A stretch of 64,000 bases of DNA from Ovoidimarina sp038744785 (lineage in GTDB: Bacteria > Pseudomonadota > Alphaproteobacteria > Rhodobacterales > Rhodobacteraceae). Shown piece by piece: positions 61,103 through 64,000 of this stretch. The position numbers were made by a program, and so were the translations under genes. Within the stretch, counting starts at the first letter, position 1. The number at the start of each line of letters is the position of its first letter. Location of the stretch: contig JBCDLX010000011.1 in the NCBI GenBank assembly GCA_038744785.1, positions 1 to 64,000 of the forward strand, written 5' to 3'. The notes under the pieces are model-generated. The model did not search any database, was not told where the DNA came from, and saw nothing but the letters and a program-made list of their open reading frames with translations.

Positions 61103-62523
61103 AGATTGATTTGCTCATCAACGGTGCGCGTTGTGCGCCAACTGGTGACCACTATCAGACACTGGCCGGCCCGGTTGTTCCCGACGCATTGGCCGAGGTC
61201 GCTGCGGCCTCTCCAAGCGATGTGGCGCGGGCCGTTGAGGCAGCGGATGCGGCTTTTCACCGGGATCGTATCACAGCGAAAGAGCGGTCCGACATCATGC
61301 TGCGCGCCGCACATCTTGTACAAGACCACAGCGAGGAATTGGCCAACCTCATCGTCATGGAGGTGGGAAAGACCCTGCGCGAGTCGCGTGGCGAGGTGAA
61401 AACCGCATCGGATGCATTGTTCCACATGGCGGGCGAAGCACTGCGCATTCGGGGGTATACTCTGGATGGTGACGCCACCGCCGCCACCAAGGACTTCAAC
61501 ATCTCCGTTCTGCGCGAACCGGCTGGCCCGGTCTGCGCGATGACGGCGTTCAACGCACCATTGAACCAGGTTTGCTACAAGGTGGGCATGGCCTTTGCCG
61601 CCGGATGTCCGGTGGTGCTTAAACCTTCCCCGTTTACCCCGATGATCAGTTCCCGCGCCATCGATTTATTGGTCGAGGCGGGGATGCCGTCCGGCTGGAT
61701 CAATTTTGTCACCGGCGGTGCTGACGTGGGACAAGCCCTGTTCGAAAGCCCGCAATTCGCGCGCTACGCCTTTACGGGTAGTCGCACCGTGGGTGATATT
61801 CTGGTACGTTCGGTGGGTTTGCGGCGCTCGTTGTTGGAGCTTGGGTCCAATGCGCCCAACATCGTCCATCACGATGCCGACCTTGATCTGGCTGCGCGCG
61901 CCATCACGTCATCGGGGTATGCAATCGCCGGGCAAGTCTGCATGCGACCTCAGCGCGTTTTGGTGCACGAGGATGCCTTTGGCGGGTTTAGCGCCAAGCT
62001 GTTGGATTGTGTTCACGGCTTGAACGTGGGCGACCCGCGAAATGCAGAGACCGACATGGGTCCGGTGCGGACCGAAGACTCGGCCGCGCGCATTGTGGAT
62101 TGGGTAAAGCAGGCAGAGGCCAACGGGGCCGAGGTCCTCACGGGCGGATCTTATGATGGCTGCTATGTCGCACCGACGGTTGTTTCCGGGGTCAGATCGG
62201 ATGACTTGGTGTCCTGCGAAGAGATCTTTGGCCCCGTTCTGGTACTGACCACCTATTCCGATCTCAACGATGCGTTGGTCGAAGCGAACTCGTCGAAGTA
62301 CGGTCTACAATCCGCAATATTCACATCAAACCTGAAAGTGGCGCGCGAGGCGACGCGGCGACTGCGGTCGGGCGGCGTGGTCATCAACAACGCGTCCCGC
62401 ATGCGGACGGCTCTGGTGCCGTTTGGTGGTGCTAAGGACAGCGGTCTGGGGCGCGAGGGCGGCCTTTGGGGCGTTGAAGAATTCACTGAAGTCAAAGTCG
62501 TCTACGACTATTTCGGCGCTTAG
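61099..62523 (+). CDS. Aldehyde dehydrogenase of the monooxygenase operon
   Basis: A 474-residue dehydrogenase. Glu247 (LLELGSNAPNIV) and Cys281 (AIAGQVCMRPQR) form the active site; FTGSRTVG is the cofactor loop. The catalytic region ends GQVC rather than the common GQxC, and the family is near vanillin/succinate-semialdehyde-type ALDHs. It probably oxidises an aldehyde released from the product of the monooxygenase reaction. It overlaps the BVMO gene and is followed by the LLM gene after 48 bases. Confidence 0.92.
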   Translation: MKIDLLINGARCAPTGDHYQTLAGPVVPDALAEVAAASPSDVARAVEAADAAFHRDRITAKERSDIMLRAAHLVQDHSEELANLIVMEVGKTLRESRGEVKTASDALFHMAGEALRIRGYTLDGDATAATKDFNISVLREPAGPVCAMTAFNAPLNQVCYKVGMAFAAGCPVVLKPSPFTPMISSRAIDLLVEAGMPSGWINFVTGGADVGQALFESPQFARYAFTGSRTVGDILVRSVGLRRSLLELGSNAPNIVHHDADLDLAARAITSSGYAIAGQVCMRPQRVLVHEDAFGGFSAKLLDCVHGLNVGDPRNAETDMGPVRTEDSAARIVDWVKQAEANGAEVLTGGSYDGCYVAPTVVSGVRSDDLVSCEEIFGPVLVLTTYSDLNDALVEANSSKYGLQSAIFTSNLKVAREATRRLRSGGVVINNASRMRTALVPFGGAKDSGLGREGGLWGVEEFTEVKVVYDYFGA

Positions 62524-62571
62524 CGCTGCTGTTTCGCAGGTCAACGCACCCTTGCGATCTGGGAGGAAAAA

Positions 62572-63756
62572 ATGAATACGACGCAAGAAAAATCTGTTCC
62601 CATCTGTGGCCCTTACGATCCCGGTGGTCAGCCGCCATTGCCGCCCGAAGGTGAGTTTCAGATCGGGCTCTTTGCTTTCAATGTCTCAAGCGGTGCTACG
62701 ATGTCGACGGCAGTCGACGACGATCCGGATGGGTCGCGTGACATCTGGAAGTGGCCGAACATGGAGCACCATGTGCAGCTGGCCGAGAAGGTTGGTTTGG
62801 ACTTTGCCTTGCCGTTTGGACGTTGGATCGGGCATGGCGGTGCGACAGCGTTCAACGATACCTCGATGGATGTCACCACAACCTGCGCGGCTTTAAGCGC
62901 TGTGACCGAGGCCATCAACCTTTACGGTACCACACATGTAACCTACGGCATTCATCCGATGCAGGTGGCCAAAATGGGCGCATGTATTGACCAGATCAGC
63001 CAGGGCCGTTGGGGCTTGAACGTTGTGACCGGGTGGTATCCGGAAGAGATGGACCTTTTTAGCCCGGACCATCATCCGGAACATGATCTCAAATACGAGA
63101 TGGCTGACGAGTTCGTCACATACCTCAAGGCGGCATGGTCATCGGAAGAGCCGTTTGACTTTGATGGGCGTTTCTTCAAATCGAAAGGCGCGTTTCTTTC
63201 TCCAAAACCGGCTGCAGCGCCACGTCCGCCGTTTGTGAATGCGGGGCAATCTCCCGCCGGGATCGATTTTGCGACAAAGAACTGTGAATACCTGTTCATG
63301 GCGGCCAATCCCAATGATCTGGAAAAAACCACCGAGCAGATCAAGAATGTCAAAGACCGCGCTGCGCATCACGGGCGCGAGATCCGCTGTCTGGCACCGA
63401 TTTACGTGATCGTGCGTGAAACTCGGGAAGAGGCTGCGCGTGTTGCAGACCATGTGCGCGAACATATCGACATCGGGGCCGCCGAAGGGTTCATCGGGCA
63501 TTCGCTGTCTGATCCCAAACAATCCATGGCGGATTACGGATCGGGGTCAATGGATATGTCTTTGGCGCGCAAGATTGCCCTTGGGCTCAGAGCACCGGAG
63601 CTGATCGGATCTCATCAAGATGTCATCGATGCCATGGTTGGATTGAAGAAAGCCGGCCTCGATGGGGTGGCGATGTCAGTCTTCAACTACCGCGACGATG
63701 TTGAGGAGTTCGGCAAACTGATGCCCGAGCTGCGCGCGGCGCTGGCCAACGCATAA
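62572..63756 (+). CDS. LLM-class FMN-dependent monooxygenase
   Basis: A 394-residue luciferase-like barrel: FQIGLFAFNVSSGATMSTAV, YGTTHVTYGIHPMQVAKMGA, QISQGRWGLNVVTGWYPEEM. The last block is typical of the RutA/SfnG/alkanesulfonate-monooxygenase group, which uses reduced FMN from a separate reductase to oxidise pyrimidines, sulfones or sulfonates. No flavin reductase gene lies in the visible part. It may cut a C-S or C-N bond, or act as a type II Baeyer-Villiger enzyme. It is 37 bases from the next gene. Confidence 0.88.
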   Translation: MNTTQEKSVPICGPYDPGGQPPLPPEGEFQIGLFAFNVSSGATMSTAVDDDPDGSRDIWKWPNMEHHVQLAEKVGLDFALPFGRWIGHGGATAFNDTSMDVTTTCAALSAVTEAINLYGTTHVTYGIHPMQVAKMGACIDQISQGRWGLNVVTGWYPEEMDLFSPDHHPEHDLKYEMADEFVTYLKAAWSSEEPFDFDGRFFKSKGAFLSPKPAAAPRPPFVNAGQSPAGIDFATKNCEYLFMAANPNDLEKTTEQIKNVKDRAAHHGREIRCLAPIYVIVRETREEAARVADHVREHIDIGAAEGFIGHSLSDPKQSMADYGSGSMDMSLARKIALGLRAPELIGSHQDVIDAMVGLKKAGLDGVAMSVFNYRDDVEEFGKLMPELRAALANA

Positions 63757-63793
63757 GGCAGCGCTTCACCACCTTTTGCGCTTGGAGGGCAAC

Positions 63794-64000
63794 ATGGTTG
63801 ACGGTCATCAGACAGAAGACACCACATCCGTGGGCGGCATCCGCATACGGGATGTCAGCCATGTCTTTGTGACGCCAGCCGGCAAGGCTGTGCAAGCCAT
63901 CGAACATGTGTCGCTGGACGTGAAGCCAGGGGAGTTTGTGTCCATCGTCGGACCAAGCGGCTGCGGCAAGACCACCGTGATGAACATGATTGCTGGTGTG
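63794..64000 (+). CDS. ABC transporter ATP-binding protein (cut by window edge)
   Basis: The first 69 codons are visible, from ATG 63794 after GGAGGG. Walker A is VGPSGCGKTT (in SIVGPSGCGKTTVMNMIAGV). The opening IRIRDVSHVF-type strand and VQAIEHVSLDVKPGEFVSIV are those of the SsuB/TauB/nitrate group of importers. It belongs to the monooxygenase operon and would feed it substrate; the permease and binding protein should be just outside the window. Confidence 0.85.
   Translation, partial: MVDGHQTEDTTSVGGIRIRDVSHVFVTPAGKAVQAIEHVSLDVKPGEFVSIVGPSGCGKTTVMNMIAGV

Overview
The window looks like chromosomal DNA of a marine-type alphaproteobacterium of the order Rhodobacterales (Roseobacter group or close relatives). 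The signs are a secreted protein ending in a VPLPA-type sorting signal, an alphaproteobacterial porin, the block DUF3576 lipoprotein-leuS-lptE-holA, a Hint_2-like protein, RibB with a degenerate GTP cyclohydrolase half, and an OmpR-type regulator resembling CenR. No rRNA, tRNA or CRISPR array was recognised. The work is from reading alone, so family names rest on motifs and remembered family features, not on searches.

Layout. 1-1280: left edge with the start of an IS3-type transposase, a VPLPA protein and a decayed ParB-like fragment. 1280-10414: accessory genes: two unknown proteins, a DMT exporter, a small-protein gene with a long structured leader, a haem-oxygenase-like protein plus siderophore-interacting reductase, a LysR regulator with three NAD(P)-binding oxidoreductases, and a LuxR-type regulator. 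10605-16410: an unusual four-gene operon of exported proteins ending in a 1084-residue protein with about ten tandem beta-sandwich-like repeats and an OmpA peptidoglycan-binding end. 16418-23806: housekeeping (leuS, lptE, holA, GST, HNH) and the major porin. 23890-33276: TPR-sulfotransferase, yggS, L,D-transpeptidase, ribA, response regulator, xth, a thioredoxin-TPR protein, LON-domain and Trm112 proteins. 33378-34010: a second small-protein locus whose leader is a diverged copy of that at 4177-4380. 34052-48661: ubiH, amidase, aminotransferase, ftsK, lolA, a lytic transglycosylase, hspQ, ggt, an RsbV/RsbW-like pair, thiolase and a tightly overlapping run (GAF/fRMsr, LysE, GFA, RluA). 48713-54919: ring-cleaving dioxygenase, SnoaL-like and aldehyde dehydrogenase genes, then phoX behind a Pho box. 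55548-64000: a catabolic island with an enoyl-CoA hydratase/isomerase, a CaiB-type CoA transferase, ribB, a MarR regulator, a Baeyer-Villiger-type monooxygenase, an aldehyde dehydrogenase, an LLM flavin monooxygenase and an ABC transporter ATPase cut by the window end.

How the parts work together. The last island reads as one uptake-and-oxidation pathway: import by an ABC transporter, attack by two different flavin monooxygenases, oxidation of an aldehyde, and CoA-dependent processing, with ribB probably raising flavin supply. A near-identical motif lies before both ribB and the monooxygenase gene, which suggests common MarR control. The 10605-16410 operon probably builds a periplasmic or wall-attached assembly, possibly under the divergent LuxR solo. 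The most original signals are this operon, the duplicated leader/small-protein loci and the flavin-dependent island.
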